Positions 30,915 through 40,271 are shown, numbered from the stretch's first letter. The stretch: DNA of 64,000 nt from Nocardioides sp. TF02-7 (GCF_022437945.1 NZ_CP092535.1:1302001-1366000); one strand, 5' to 3'. Numbers and translations are program-made. The notes: a model not told the origin generated them from the letters alone.

Positions 30915-31514
30915 TCAGCCCGCCTGGGCGACGACGTCGGCGAGAGCCTCGGCGGTCTGCTCGAGCGTGTAGCCGCCGCCGGCGTGGGCGTTGAAGGTGC
31001 GGCCGTCGACCACCCGCTGGCACTGGTTCTGGAACGGCGCGCCGCCCTGCTGGTAGGCCTGGGCCTGCCACTGCCCGGTGCAGACCGCGTCACCGACCTG
31101 CTGCACGTCGTTGACGAGCCCCTGCTGGGCGCTCAGCTCCGGCGGGATCGGCGGCCCGGTGGGCAGGAAGAACGTGGACTCCCCGTCGTAGACGGTGATG
31201 CTCACCTCGGTGTCCAGGCCGGAGGTCGCGTAGCGGGCGACCGCGACGTCGCCGCCGAAGGCCTCCGACAGCCGGTCGGCGCCGTAGGACTCGACCTGGT
31301 CGGCCATCTCGGTGAACTGGGGGCTGATGGCGCCGATCCGCTGCAGCTCGCCGTCCAGCAGGTCCTCGGGGAGCAGCTCGGCGACCGGGCGCCGGTCGGT
31401 CGCGGCGGCCACGTCGCTCCCCTCGCCGACGACCTCGGGCAGGCCGACGGCGAAGCCGACGATGCCACCGAGCAGGACCACGCCGGCAGCGGCGCCGATG
31501 ATCGAGGAGCGCAT
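30915..31514 (-). CDS. Secreted or membrane-anchored protein, unknown function
   Basis: A 199-residue protein with an N-terminal hydrophobic segment (residues 4-25, G-V-V-L-L-G-G-I-V-G-F-A-V-G-L) and no lipobox. Two Cys residues near the C-terminus (A-V-C-T-G-Q-W and N-Q-C-Q-R) could form a disulfide. No family is recognised. A CATGAT box lies 6 nt before ATG 31514. It converges on the ECF41 gene with 1 bp between stops. Confidence 0.75.
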   Translation of the reverse strand: MRSSIIGAAAGVVLLGGIVGFAVGLPEVVGEGSDVAAATDRRPVAELLPEDLLDGELQRIGAISPQFTEMADQVESYGADRLSEAFGGDVAVARYATSGLDTEVSITVYDGESTFFLPTGPPIPPELSAQQGLVNDVQQVGDAVCTGQWQAQAYQQGGAPFQNQCQRVVDGRTFNAHAGGGYTLEQTAEALADVVAQAG

Positions 31515-31555
31515 CGCTCCATCATGCCTCCCGCGCCGCAGGCGGACGGGCGCGG

Positions 31556-31602
31556 GCCGGTCAATGGGCCGGTCGATGGGCCGGCCAGCCGGTCGGTCAG
31601 CG
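31556..31602 (-). repeat. 12-bp tandem repeat, minus orientation
   Basis: Imperfect copies of CCGGTCGATGGG, the reverse complement of the unit at 29981-30016. It occupies the gap between two minus-strand genes and runs into the 3' end of the metallo-hydrolase gene. Confidence 0.55.
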
Positions 31603-32244
31603 GGGGAGGTCGGCCCCGTCGGGGAGCCGCACGTAGTCGAGACCGGCGGCGCCCAGGATCCGGCCGAAGTGGGTGTCGGCGATGGCCAGGCCGACGTCGG
31701 AGTAGACCCGGTCGTGGATCGCGACGTTGCGGGCGGCGCCGACCGACCGGGCGTAGTCGATGCCCTCGGCCGCCTTCATCCAGGGCGCGCAGACCGGGGC
31801 GAGCAGCACGTCGACCGGGACGCTCGGGTGCTCGGTGAGGGCGTCGCCGGGGTGGAACACCGTGGTGTCGCCGGCCTCGAGGAGGTAGCCGCTGTTGTCG
31901 AAGTGCGGGAGGTCGGGGTGGATCACGGCGTGCTTCTCCCCCACCGCCCTCACCGGGAGGCCGCCGACCTCCCAGGCCTGGCCGGGCGCCACGACCGTGA
32001 CCCGCTCCGCGAGGTCGGGCGCGTCGTCGCGGATCCGGTCGGCGACGGCGGCGATCGTGAACACCGGCGCGTCGCAGCGGCGCAGCCGGTCGGCGTCGTA
32101 GTGGTCCGGGTGCTCGTGGGTGATGAGGACGGCGTGGACGCCGTCGGCCGCATCCGGCTCGGTGAAGGCGCCGGGGTCGATCACCACCGTCACGCCGTCG
32201 TGCTCGATCCGGACACAGGAGTGGCCGAGCTTGGTCAGGCGCAT
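31597..32244 (-). CDS. Metallo-beta-lactamase fold hydrolase (UlaG-like)
   Basis: A 215-residue cytoplasmic metallohydrolase of the UPF0173/UlaG type. It shows the N-terminus M-R-L-T-K-L-G-H-S-C-V-R-I, V-I-D-P-G-A-F, and the metal motif L-I-T-H-E-H-P-D-H-Y-D; F-H-P-G-D-A-L supplies another His/Asp. ATG 32244 is chosen because it matches the family start and TACGGT lies 6 nt upstream. The substrate is unknown. Confidence 0.88.
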   Translation of the reverse strand: MRLTKLGHSCVRIEHDGVTVVIDPGAFTEPDAADGVHAVLITHEHPDHYDADRLRRCDAPVFTIAAVADRIRDDAPDLAERVTVVAPGQAWEVGGLPVRAVGEKHAVIHPDLPHFDNSGYLLEAGDTTVFHPGDALTEHPSVPVDVLLAPVCAPWMKAAEGIDYARSVGAARNVAIHDRVYSDVGLAIADTHFGRILGAAGLDYVRLPDGADLPR

Positions 32245-32250
32245 GCGCTC

Positions 32251-32256
32251 ACCGTA
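32251..32256 (-). promoter_or_regulatory. -10 box (TACGGT), leaderless
   Basis: TACGGT ends 6 nt before the ATG of the metallo-hydrolase gene. Confidence 0.5.
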
Positions 32257-32338
32257 GCCCGCGGACCGCACCTGCAACGGGCGTCGCGGCTGCCGCGGCT
32301 GCCGTCGGTGCCATCCGAGCGACCGGCCCCGGACGCGG

Positions 32339-32372
32339 CGTCGCCCCCGCGGTGGGGACCGCGGGGGCGACG
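32339..32372 (-). terminator. Hairpin terminator after the DUF4189-like gene
   Basis: A perfect 15-bp stem CGTCGCCCCCGCGGT/ACCGCGGGGGCGACG with loop GGGG, 17 bp past the stop at 32389 in the minus direction. No U-tract. Confidence 0.7.
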
Positions 32373-32388
32373 ACGGTGGTGGAGCTGC

Positions 32389-32874
32389 TCAGTTGGCCGT
32401 GCAGATCGACGCGCGGATCTTGCCGCCGCCGTTGCGCTTCTTGGCCTTGCGGTTGGCGACGGCCTTGCGGTTGGCGTAGCCGGTGGCCCAGCTGGTGATC
32501 CAGCCCTGCGAGTTGGTCTTGATCGCGACCGCCATGCAGCCGTTGCGCACCCAGCCGAGCTTGCGGCACTGGCCGGGGTAGTTGGACAGGCTCTTGCAGC
32601 GCTTGTGCGCCCGCTGGATCGCACCCTTCCGGGTGGGCGTGTTGATGTAGCCGCCCCACGCCTGGTCGCGGGACATCGAGACCGCGCCGAAGCACTTGCG
32701 GAAGCAGCGGACGGCGCGCTGGGCGTCGCGCTCGGCCTTGGCGACGAGGGCGGGCGTGGTGGCGCGCTCGGAGGGAGCAGCCGGCGCCGCCTGCGCGGAA
32801 CCGGTCGCGGACATGATGCTGCCGACGATCGCGAGAGCAGCGAACGCGGCGATGATGCGGAGGAACGGCTTCAT
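32389..32874 (-). CDS. Secreted DUF4189-like protein
   Basis: A 161-residue protein with a signal peptide (residues 1-30, [10 protein letters not shown], cleavage near A-Q-A-A-P). The mature part has a repeat seen in DUF4189 proteins: F-G-A-V-S-M-S ... [13 protein letters not shown] followed by N-G-C-M-A-V-A-I and a second similar half. It is basic and Cys-containing. ATG 32874 is the natural start. No function is known for the family. Confidence 0.75.
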   Translation of the reverse strand: MKPFLRIIAAFAALAIVGSIMSATGSAQAAPAAPSERATTPALVAKAERDAQRAVRCFRKCFGAVSMSRDQAWGGYINTPTRKGAIQRAHKRCKSLSNYPGQCRKLGWVRNGCMAVAIKTNSQGWITSWATGYANRKAVANRKAKKRNGGGKIRASICTAN

Positions 32875-32969
32875 CGGTTTCCTTCGGCTGGTTGGTGCTG
32901 GTCGAGCGCGATCCTCCCCCTGCGTCCGGACCTCAAACAAGTGGACCGCCGCAGCGGGCTCGCGGGTGG

Positions 32970-34625
32970 TCAGCCGGCGAGCCCGCGGATGGCCGCGTCG
33001 AGCTCGCGGCGGTCGGCCCGGCCGACGACCGCCTCCACGACCTCCAGCCCGCCGTTGGGCGAGGCCAGCGCCTGCTCGAGCTCGGGGAGGGAGGTGACCC
33101 CGCAGGTGCGGGGTGCGGGTGGCGGCGCAGAGGGAGCCGAGGTCGACCCCGTGCGGAGTGCCGAAGAGCCGCTCGAAGGAGTCGGCCAGCTCCGGGGCGC
33201 CCTGCTCGAGGACCGCGAAGATCGAGCCGCCGTCGTCGTTGACGACGACGACGGTGAGGTCGGGCCGCCGCTCGTCCGGTCCGAGCACCAGGCCGGTCTG
33301 GTCGTGGAGGAAGGTGACGTCGCCGAGTAGGGCGAGGTTGCGGGTTGAGTGCGGCCGGCCGAGCGCGGCACCGACGGCCGTGCTGACGGTGCCGTCGATG
33401 CCGGCCAGGCCACGGTTGCCGACCACCCGGCGCCGCTCCCCCCACCGGCGCCGGCCGCGCCATCAGGTCGAGGTCGCGCACCGGGTTGGAGGCGCCGACG
33501 ACGAGCAGGCCGCCGGGGGGCAGCGCGCGCGACACCGCGCCGGCGACGTCGTACGGCGTCATCGCGGGCTGCCCGGCGAGCAGCAGGTCGACCCGGCGGC
33601 CGACCGCCCGGTCGGCCTCGCGCCACCGCTCGAGCCACGCCGGGTCGTCCGCGCCCTCGGCACGCGGGACCCGGGCGAGGAGGGGTGGCGCCGAGCGGCC
33701 GCACCGGCCACACGCCGGCCGCGGGGACGACGAGCACCTCGACGTCGGGCCGCTGGAGCAGCTCGGTCACCGGCCGGGAGATCGTCGGCCGGCCGACCAC
33801 GACCACCCGCTCGACCTCGCGGCCGAGGTCGGTGCCGAGCAGCAGCCGGTAGCAGCGCAGCGCGTTGTGGCCGGTCCGCGCGCCGCTCGTCGGCTCGGCG
33901 AGCAGCGGCCACCCGCCCGCCTCGGCCAGCACCCGCGCCGGCGGCCCCGCCTCGTCACCGGCCACCACCACCGTCCGCGGCCCCTGCGGCAACACGTCGA
34001 ATCGGGCCTCGTGGTTGGTCGAATCGGGCCTCGTGGTTGCTCGAGTCGGGGGTCGTGGTGACGGAGGGCCCGCCACGACACCCGACTCGGACGACCACGA
34101 GGCCGGACTCGACGTGGGGACGAGGGGGAGGTCGAGCTGCACGTTGACGTGCAGGACGCCGGGTGAATCCCAGGGGACACCGTCGAGGTCGGCGGGCGCG
34201 GCGACGTCGTACGTCGTGACGAGGCGGCCGAAGATCCCGACCTGGTCGGTCGTCTGGTTGGCGCCGGTCCCCCGCAGCCGGGCCGGCCGGTCGGCGGTCA
34301 GGACGACCAGCGGCAGGCCGGCGTGGGCCGCCTCGAGCACGGCCGGGTGCAGGTTGGCGACCGCGGTGCCGGAGGTGCAGACGACCGCGGCCCGGGCGCC
34401 GACCTTGGTGAGGCCGAGCGCGAGGAAGCCGGCGGTCCGCTCGTCGATCCGGGTGTGCAGCTCGAGCCGGCCCGGCCCGTGCACCTCGCCCCAGACGGCG
34501 TAGGCCAGCGGCGCGTTGCGCGACCCCGGGGCGAGCACCACGTGGCCGACCCCGGCCGCCACCAGCCGGGCGACGACGGCGTCGGCGAGCGCGGTCGCCG
34601 AGGGCGGGGTGGGGGCAGGGGTCAC
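32970..34625 (-). CDS. menD: MenD, SEPHCHC synthase (three frameshifts; repeat insertion)
   Basis: A ThDP enzyme that joins 2-oxoglutarate-derived succinyl semialdehyde to isochorismate in menaquinone synthesis. Corrected length is about 550 residues. Visible motifs are [35 protein letters not shown] and, near the end, [10 protein letters not shown]. Three extra bases are seen: 33682-33685 (G4, expected 3), 33438-33443 (C6, expected 5) and 33098-33101 (C4, expected 3). In the linker between the N-terminal and middle domains an in-frame stretch (33996-34113) is made of 22-bp repeats. GTG 34625 overlaps the menC stop. Confidence 0.9.
   Translation of the reverse strand: MTPAPTPPSATALADAVVARLVAAGVGHVVLAPGSRNAPLAYAVWGEVHGPGRLELHTRIDERTAGFLALGLTKVGARAAVVCTSGTAVANLHPAVLEAAHAGLPLVVLTADRPARLRGTGANQTTDQVGIFGRLVTTYDVAAPADLDGVPWDSPGVLHVNVQLDLPLVPTSSPASWSSESGVVAGPPSPRPPTRATTRPDSTNHEARFDVLPQGPRTVVVAGDEAGPPARVLAEAGGWPLLAEPTSGARTGHNALRCYRLLLGTDLGREVERVVVVGRPTISRPVTELLQRPDVEVLVVPAAGVWPVRPLGATPPRPGPACRGRGRPGVARAVARGRPGGRPPGRPAARRAARDDAVRRRRRGVARAAPRRPARRRRLQPGARPRPDGAAGAGGGSGAGWSATVAWPASTAPSARPSVPRSAGRTQPATSPYSATSPSSTTRPAWCSDRTSGGPTSPSSSSTTTAARSSRSSSRAPRSWPTPSSGSSALRTGSTSAPSAPPPAPRTCGVTSLPELEQALASPNGGLEVVEAVVGRADRRELDAAIRGLAG
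33996..34113. repeat. Inverted array of 22-bp repeats inside menD
   Basis: Units at 33996-34017 and 34018-34039 are identical (GTCGAATCGGGCCTCGTGG then TTG); 34040-34061 is a diverged unit. After a 9-bp spacer, two units in the opposite orientation follow at 34071-34092 and 34093-34113. The same unit family forms the array at 54824-54955. The whole stretch stays in the menD reading frame. Confidence 0.85.
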
Positions 34626-35572
34626 GGACGCCGATCCTGCCGCAGCGCGGTCACCTCCGCGAGCCGGGCCTCCCACCAGGCCACCCGGTCCGGCGGCGCC
34701 GGCAGCCGGTCGAGCGCGCCGGGGTCGACGGCCGGCCGCCGCACGGGCAGCGCCCCGTCGACCGGCAGCAGCGGCGCGTCCACCACGTCGTCGGTGAGCA
34801 GCTGGACGGTGGCGAGGCCGCAGGCGTACGGCAGCTCCGGCAGCGCCGCGGCCAGAGCCACGCCGGCGGCGATCCCGACCGACGTCTCCAGCGCCGACGA
34901 CACGACGACCGGCAGCCCGATCTCCTCGGCGATCCGCAGGCAGGCGCGGACGCCGCCCAGCGGCTGCACCTTGAGCACCGCGACGTCGGCGGCTCCGAGG
35001 TCGCGCACCCGGTAGGGATCCTCGGCGCGGCGGATCGACTCGTCGGCGGCGACCGGCACGTCCACCCGCCGCCGCACGGCGGCGAGCTCCTCGACGGTGG
35101 CGCACGGCTGCTCGACGTACTCCAGCCCGCCGGCGGCGCGGTCGAGCACGCCCACCGCGGCCACCGCCTCGTCGACCGACCAGGCGCCGTTGGCGTCGAC
35201 GCGCAACCGGCCGCCGGCGCCGAGCGCGTCGCGCACCGCCTCCAGCCGCGCCTGGTCGTCGGCCAGCGCCTGGCCGGGCTCGGCGACCTTGACCTTGGCG
35301 GTGCGGCAGCCGCCGCGCAGGACGATGCCGTGAGCGGTCGCAGGGTCGACGGCGGGCACGGTGACGTTGACGGGTACGGCGTCGCGCACCGCCGCCGGCC
35401 AGTCGCCGGCGGCGGCCTCCTCCGCGGCCCGCAGCCACGGCTCGGCGACCCGGGCGTCGTACTCCAGGAACGGGCTCCACTCCCCCCAGCCGGCCGGCCC
35501 CGGCAGCAGCGCCGCCTCCCGGACGGTGACGCCGCGGAACCGGGTCCGCATCGGGACCGCGACCACCCTCAC
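34622..35572 (-). CDS. menC: o-Succinylbenzoate synthase MenC
   Basis: An enolase-superfamily dehydratase of 316 residues acting after MenD and MenH. It shows T-A-K-V-K-V (catalytic Lys pair), R-V-D-A-N-G-A-W-S, Y-V-E-Q-P-C (metal Glu), V-A-A-D-E-S-I-R-R and L-K-V-Q-P-L-G-G. GTG 35572 overlaps the menE stop; an ATG at 35551 is an alternative. It is intact. Confidence 0.92.
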   Translation of the reverse strand: MRVVAVPMRTRFRGVTVREAALLPGPAGWGEWSPFLEYDARVAEPWLRAAEEAAAGDWPAAVRDAVPVNVTVPAVDPATAHGIVLRGGCRTAKVKVAEPGQALADDQARLEAVRDALGAGGRLRVDANGAWSVDEAVAAVGVLDRAAGGLEYVEQPCATVEELAAVRRRVDVPVAADESIRRAEDPYRVRDLGAADVAVLKVQPLGGVRACLRIAEEIGLPVVVSSALETSVGIAAGVALAAALPELPYACGLATVQLLTDDVVDAPLLPVDGALPVRRPAVDPGALDRLPAPPDRVAWWEARLAEVTALRQDRRP

Positions 35573-36588
35573 CGGGCGTCCTCCGCGACCAGGCCGAGGA
35601 GCGCCCGCCGGTCCGGCTTCCCGTTGGGCAGCAGCGGGACGTCGTCGACCACGACGAGCTGCCGCGGCGCCCACGACCGCGGACAGGCGGCGGCCACCCA
35701 GTCGCGGAGCTCGTCGAGCCCGAGCGGTCGGCGCGGCGCGACGAACGCGACCACCCGGTTGCCCCACTCCTCGTCCGGCACGCCGAGCACCTCGGCGCCC
35801 GCGACGGCGGCGTGCTCGCGCAGCCGCGCGGCGACGGCGACCGCCGGGACGTTGACCCCGCCCGAGACCACGACGTCGTCGACCCGGCCGAGGACGACCA
35901 GCCGGCCGTCCTCGTCGAACCGCCCGGCGTCGGAGGTGAGGTACCACCCGTCGACGAGCGCGGCCGTGGTCAGCGCCGGGTCGCCGACGTAGGACTCGAA
36001 GAGGGTCGGGCCGGCGATCCGGATCCGGCCGCCGTCGCCGAGCGCGACCGCGACGCCGTCGAGCGGGACGCCGTCGTAGACGCAGCCGCCGGCGGTCTCC
36101 GCCGCGCCGTACGTCGTCACCACCCGCACCCCGGCCTCGGTCCAGCGGCGGCGCAGCGCGGGGTCGACCGGGCCCCCGCCGAGCAGCACGGTGTGCGCGC
36201 GGCGGAGGGCGGCGGTGGCCGCCGGGTCGTCCAGCATCCGGCCGAGCTGGGTCGGCACCAGCGACACGAACCAGCCGTCGGCGTCGGGCCAGCCGTCGCG
36301 GTCGAGCAGCACCGGCGGGTGGCCCGCGACCAGGGAGCGCACGACGACCTGCACGCCCGCGACGTACGTCGGCGGCACGGCGAGCACCCAGCGGCCGGCG
36401 GCACCGAGCCGGCGCCGGCTCGCCGCCACCGACGCGAGCACCGCTTCGCGCGGGAGCGCCACCCGCTTGGGGCGGCCGGTGGAGCCGGAGGTCTCCACGA
36501 CCAGCCGCACGTCCCCCGGGCCCTCGAGCCAGCCCTGGAGGGTGGCGACGATGTCGTCCGGATCACCCTGCGGAACGACGTAATTCAT
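35569..36588 (-). CDS. menE: o-Succinylbenzoate-CoA ligase MenE
   Basis: An AMP-forming ligase of 339 residues that activates o-succinylbenzoate. The P-loop-like motif T-S-G-S-T-G-R-P-K is at about 35-43, T-T-Y-G-A-A-E-T-A-G-G near the middle, Y-L-T-S-D-A-G and P-N-G-K-P-D-R near the end. It is shorter than E. coli MenE because the N-terminal domain is reduced, as usual in actinobacteria. ATG 36588 has TAGCGT 7 nt upstream. First gene of menECD; no menB, menF or menH is in the window. Confidence 0.93.
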   Translation of the reverse strand: MNYVVPQGDPDDIVATLQGWLEGPGDVRLVVETSGSTGRPKRVALPREAVLASVAASRRRLGAAGRWVLAVPPTYVAGVQVVVRSLVAGHPPVLLDRDGWPDADGWFVSLVPTQLGRMLDDPAATAALRRAHTVLLGGGPVDPALRRRWTEAGVRVVTTYGAAETAGGCVYDGVPLDGVAVALGDGGRIRIAGPTLFESYVGDPALTTAALVDGWYLTSDAGRFDEDGRLVVLGRVDDVVVSGGVNVPAVAVAARLREHAAVAGAEVLGVPDEEWGNRVVAFVAPRRPLGLDELRDWVAAACPRSWAPRQLVVVDDVPLLPNGKPDRRALLGLVAEDAR

Positions 36589-36595
36589 GCGACAG

Positions 36596-36601
36596 ACGCT
36601 A
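36596..36601 (-). promoter_or_regulatory. -10 box (TAGCGT) of menECD, leaderless
   Basis: TAGCGT ends 7 nt before the menE ATG. On the other strand GAGAAT (36613-36618) lies 8 nt before the divergent MFS gene, so both leaderless promoters share a 38-bp gap. Confidence 0.5.
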
Positions 36602-36626
36602 GCGGCCGGGCGGAGAATGTCCGGCG

Positions 36627-37975
36627 ATGTCCACCACCGTCTCGGGGGACCGACGGGGCTTCCTGCGCCGCCTGGTCCCGCCCACGCAGCTGTCCCCGGC
36701 GCCTCGCCACCCAGTCGATGCTCTTCTCGACCGGCGAGGGCACGTTCATGACGGGCAGCGCGGTGTTCCTCACCCAGGTGGTGGGGATGTCGGCCGGCAA
36801 GGTGGGCCTGGCGATCACCATCGCCGGCGTCGCCGAGTTCCTCTTCGCCTACCCCGCCGGCCGGGTCGTCGACCGGCTGGGCCCGAAGCGGGTGTGGGCG
36901 GCCTCGGGCATCGGCCGCGCCGCGGCGTTCCTGGCCCTGCCGTTCGTCGAGGGCTTCTGGCAGTACGTCGCGGTCGCCGTCGTGTTCTCCGCGTTCGAGT
37001 CGCTCGGCGGCTCGAGCCACCAGGCCTACGTGCTCGACGTGCTGCCACCGAAGGAGCGGGTGGAGACCCAGGCGTACATGTACTCCTCGCTCAACGTCGG
37101 CTTCACCCTCGGCGCCCTCATCGCCGGTGTCGCCCTGGCGTTCGACGACCCCGAGGTGATCCGCTGGACGCCCTGGTTCGCGGCGGCGCTGATGCTGCTC
37201 AACGCCTACGCGATCACCCGGCTGCCGGCGGCTCCGCACGACCTGCGGGTGGCGAGCGGCGAGCGCCGGCAGCGTCCGAGCGGACCGGGGCCGGTGCGCA
37301 ACGTCGGCTGGGTGCTGGCGATGTTCTTCCTGGGCACGCTCTGGACCAACCAGGTGCTGCTCCACACCGTGATCCCGCTGTGGCTGGTCGAGGCGACCGA
37401 CGCGCCGACCTGGCTGCTCGCCTGGCTGTTCGGCACCAACACGGTGCTCTGCATCTTCCTCCCCGCCTACACCTCCCGCGGGGTGCGCAACGTCCACGAC
37501 GCGATCCGCTACGCCTGGGTGTCGACCGGGTTCTTCGTCGTCTCGTGCGTGATCACGATGGCGACCCACTCGACCGCGGGCCTGCTCACGGTGGTGCTGG
37601 TGTGGCTCGGCCACGTCACCGTCACCGGCGCCGAGCTCGCGATCTCGGCGGCGAGCTGGTCGTTCCAGGCCGAGCTGATGGACCCGCGCCGGCGCGGGGG
37701 AGTACCAGGGCATCCAGGAGGTGAGCAGCGCGCTCGGCTCCCGCTGGGCGCCGGCGCTCTTCACGTTCCTGGCGCTGAGCTGGTCCGGCCCGGGCTGGCT
37801 GGTGATCGCGGCGATCATCGTCGCCGCGACCGCCGGTCTCGGCCCGTCGGTGCGGCTCGCCGAGCGGTTCCGCGACCAGCACTTCCCGCCGGAGGCCGAG
37901 ACGCCGGTGACGCCGGCCGAGGCCCTCGCGGAGCAGCCACCGCCCTCCGCGCCGCTGCCGGTCGAGCCGGCGTAG
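36627..37975 (+). CDS. MFS transporter (two frameshifts)
   Basis: A 12-helix major facilitator protein, about 448 residues corrected. Motif A-like loop D-R-L-G-P-K-R-V-W-A is seen after helix 2. Frame slips are at 36694-36697 (C4, expected 3) and 37696-37700 (G5, expected 4); correction restores L-S-R-R-L-A-T-Q-S-M and R-R-G-E-Y-Q-G-I-Q. It is a close paralogue of the next gene (shared E-A-T-D-A-P and L-L-A-W-L-F-G-T-N-T-V). The substrate is not evident; a drug or metabolite exporter is possible. Confidence 0.88.
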
Positions 37976-37985
37976 AGTTGTCTTG

Positions 37986-39257
37986 ATGTCAAGACACTTC
38001 TCGGAGCGGGCGCTCCGGCTCGCCGGCCCGACCTCGCTCGTCCGCCGGCTCTCCGCGCAGTCGGTGCTGTCGGCGTTCGGCGACGGCGTGTTCCTCACCG
38101 GCAGCGCCGTCTTCTTCACCCAGATCGTCGGGCTCTCCGCCTCCCAGGTCGGCCTCGGGCTCACCTTCTCCGGCGTGGCGACGTTCGCGCTGGCCGTGCC
38201 GCTCGGCAAGCTCTCCGACCGCTACGGCGCCAAGCGGATGTGGGCGCTGAGCTCGCTCGTCGAGGCGGTGCTCTACCTCGTCTGGCTCGTGGTCGGCGGG
38301 TGGTGGACCTTCGTCGCGATGATGGTGGCGCTGGGCCTGGTGCAGACCTCGGCCCGGTCCTCGCGCAACGCCTACCGGTTCGACGTCTTCCCCCGCGAGG
38401 AGCGGGTGCGGTCCAACGCCTACTTCCGTGCCGCCCGCAACGTCGGCTACACCCTCGGCGCCCTGCTCGCCGGCATCGCGCTGGCCACTAACAGCGACGA
38501 CGTGGTCCGGGCCGTCCCGGTCGCGACGGCCGCCCTCCTGCTCCTCAACGCGGTGCTGGTCTCGCGGTTGCCCTCGACCGCCCACCACGTCGAGCGCGAG
38601 GCTCCCCTGGAGGAGGCCGTGGAGGCCGCCGGGGAGCGGCGCAGCGCCCTCCGCAACCGCGGCTTCCTGCTGATGTCGATCTGCGGCGGCGTGCTCGCCA
38701 CCCACCAGGTGCTGCTCAACGTGGTGATCCCGCTGTGGCTGGTGGAGGCGACCGACGCACCGCGGGTGCTGCTGGCCTGGCTGTTCGGCACCAACACCGT
38801 GATGGCGGTGCTGCTCCAGGTCGCCGCGGCCCGCGGCATCACCACGGTCGCCGACTCCCTGCGCGCCCAGCGGCGCGGGGCGTACTTCTTCGTGCTGTCG
38901 TGCGGGATCGTCCTCGTCACCCACGACACCGTCGGCTGGGTCACCATCGCGCTGGTGTGGATCGGCCACGTGACCGTCACCGGCGCCGAGCTGTTCCAGT
39001 CCGCCGGCGAGTGGGGGCTGCAGGCCGAGCTCTCCGACCCGGCCCGCCGCGGTGAGTACCAGGGCGTCTCCCAGCTGGGCTACACCATCGGCTCGGTCTG
39101 GGCGCCCGCCGCCTACACGTTCCTCGCGATGGAGTGGGGGACGCCCGGCTGGCTGGTGATCGCCGCGATCGTCGTGGTCGCCGCCGTCGCCATCCACCCC
39201 GCCTCCCGGATGGCCGAACGGCACCTGCGGCAGCAGGGCGTCGCCGTACCTGCTTAG
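37986..39257 (+). CDS. MFS transporter, paralogue of the preceding gene
   Basis: An intact 423-residue, 12-helix MFS protein. It shows D-R-Y-G-A-K-R-M-W-A after helix 2, and the shared E-A-T-D-A-P segment and G-H-V-T-V-T-G-A-E-L with its neighbour, showing a tandem duplication. ATG 37986 is preferred to the TTG one codon before it; TAGAGT (37973-37978), which contains the neighbour's stop codon, lies 7 nt upstream. Confidence 0.9.
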   Translation: MSRHFSERALRLAGPTSLVRRLSAQSVLSAFGDGVFLTGSAVFFTQIVGLSASQVGLGLTFSGVATFALAVPLGKLSDRYGAKRMWALSSLVEAVLYLVWLVVGGWWTFVAMMVALGLVQTSARSSRNAYRFDVFPREERVRSNAYFRAARNVGYTLGALLAGIALATNSDDVVRAVPVATAALLLLNAVLVSRLPSTAHHVEREAPLEEAVEAAGERRSALRNRGFLLMSICGGVLATHQVLLNVVIPLWLVEATDAPRVLLAWLFGTNTVMAVLLQVAAARGITTVADSLRAQRRGAYFFVLSCGIVLVTHDTVGWVTIALVWIGHVTVTGAELFQSAGEWGLQAELSDPARRGEYQGVSQLGYTIGSVWAPAAYTFLAMEWGTPGWLVIAAIVVVAAVAIHPASRMAERHLRQQGVAVPA

Positions 39258-39267
39258 ATCGCCGGTC

Positions 39268-40152
39268 ATGGCCACTCCCGCCCACTGGCTCGCCGGCGCC
39301 CGCCCGCGCACCCTCCCCGCCGCGGTCGCCCCGGTGCTCGCCGGCACCGGCGTGGCGGCGTACGACGGCGACGCGGTGTGGTGGAAGGCGTTGCTCGCCC
39401 TCGTGGTCAGCCTCGCCCTGCAGGTCGCGGTCAACTACGCCAACGACTACTCCGACGGCGTCCGCGGCACCGACGACGAGCGGGTCGGCCCCCTGCGGCT
39501 GGTCGGCTCCGGCCTCGCGTCGCCGGGCGCGGTCAAGCGGGCGGCGTTCCTCGCGTTCGGGGTCGCCGCGGCCGCCGGGCTCGTGCTCGCCGCCACCACC
39601 GCCTGGTGGCTGGTGCCCGTCGGCGCCGCGTGCGTGCTCGCCGCCTGGTTCTACACCGGCGGCTCGAAGCCCTACGGCTACCTCGGGCTCGGCGAGGTCA
39701 TGGTCTTCGTCTTCTTCGGGCTGGTGGCCGTGGTCGGCACGACGTACGTGCAGACCGAGGAGCTCGCCGACAGCGGCTGGCCCGCCCTCCTCGCCGGCAC
39801 CGGCGTCGGCGCGATCGCCTGCGCGCTGCTCGTCGCCAACAACCTCCGCGACATCCCGACCGACCGGGTCGCCGGCAAGCTCACCCTCGCAGTCCGGCTC
39901 GGCGACCGCCGCACCCGCGTTCTCTACGCCGCGCTGGTGCTGGTGGCCGTCGCCGCGCTCGCCGGCCTCGCCGCGCTCACGACCTGGTGGGCGCTGCTCG
40001 GCCTGGTCTTCCTCGCCCCCACCGTCCCCGCGCTGCGCACCGTGCTCGGCGGCGCCGGCGGACCCGGCCTGATCCCCGTGCTCCAGCAGACCGGCGTCGC
40101 CGAGCTGCTCTGGGCGGCCGGGGTGTTCGGCGGGCTGGTCGTCGGGGGGTGA
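39268..40152 (+). CDS. menA: 1,4-Dihydroxy-2-naphthoate polyprenyltransferase MenA
   Basis: A 294-residue membrane prenyltransferase that attaches the polyprenyl chain to DHNA. The two Asp motifs are N-Y-A-N-D-Y-S-D-G and N-N-L-R-D-I-P-T-D-R; R-P-R-T-L-P-A-A at the N-terminus is typical. About nine hydrophobic segments are visible. It is the step before MenG and uses the product of a synthase such as that at 10521-11564. A TAGATC box lies 7 nt before ATG 39268. Confidence 0.94.
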   Translation: MATPAHWLAGARPRTLPAAVAPVLAGTGVAAYDGDAVWWKALLALVVSLALQVAVNYANDYSDGVRGTDDERVGPLRLVGSGLASPGAVKRAAFLAFGVAAAAGLVLAATTAWWLVPVGAACVLAAWFYTGGSKPYGYLGLGEVMVFVFFGLVAVVGTTYVQTEELADSGWPALLAGTGVGAIACALLVANNLRDIPTDRVAGKLTLAVRLGDRRTRVLYAALVLVAVAALAGLAALTTWWALLGLVFLAPTVPALRTVLGGAGGPGLIPVLQQTGVAELLWAAGVFGGLVVGG

Positions 40153-40180
40153 GGGCGGGGCTCATTCCGTCACGGCCGGC

Positions 40181-40271
40181 GCAGATTCATCACGGTATGT
40201 CGACGAACCCGCGCCTCCCACGGCGTACCCACCATGGGAAGCGGCAACTCACCGACATACCTTGATGAACC
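40181..40271. repeat. Intergenic inverted repeat element
   Basis: TTCATCACGGTATGTCG (40187-40203) is matched 16/17 by the reverse complement of CGACATACCTTGATGAA (40254-40270); the similarity extends outward into GCGCAG and CTGCGG. The 50-bp centre holds TCCCA/TGGGA. It lies between convergent menA and a DUF4229-like gene, so it may terminate both or be a small non-autonomous element. Confidence 0.7.
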
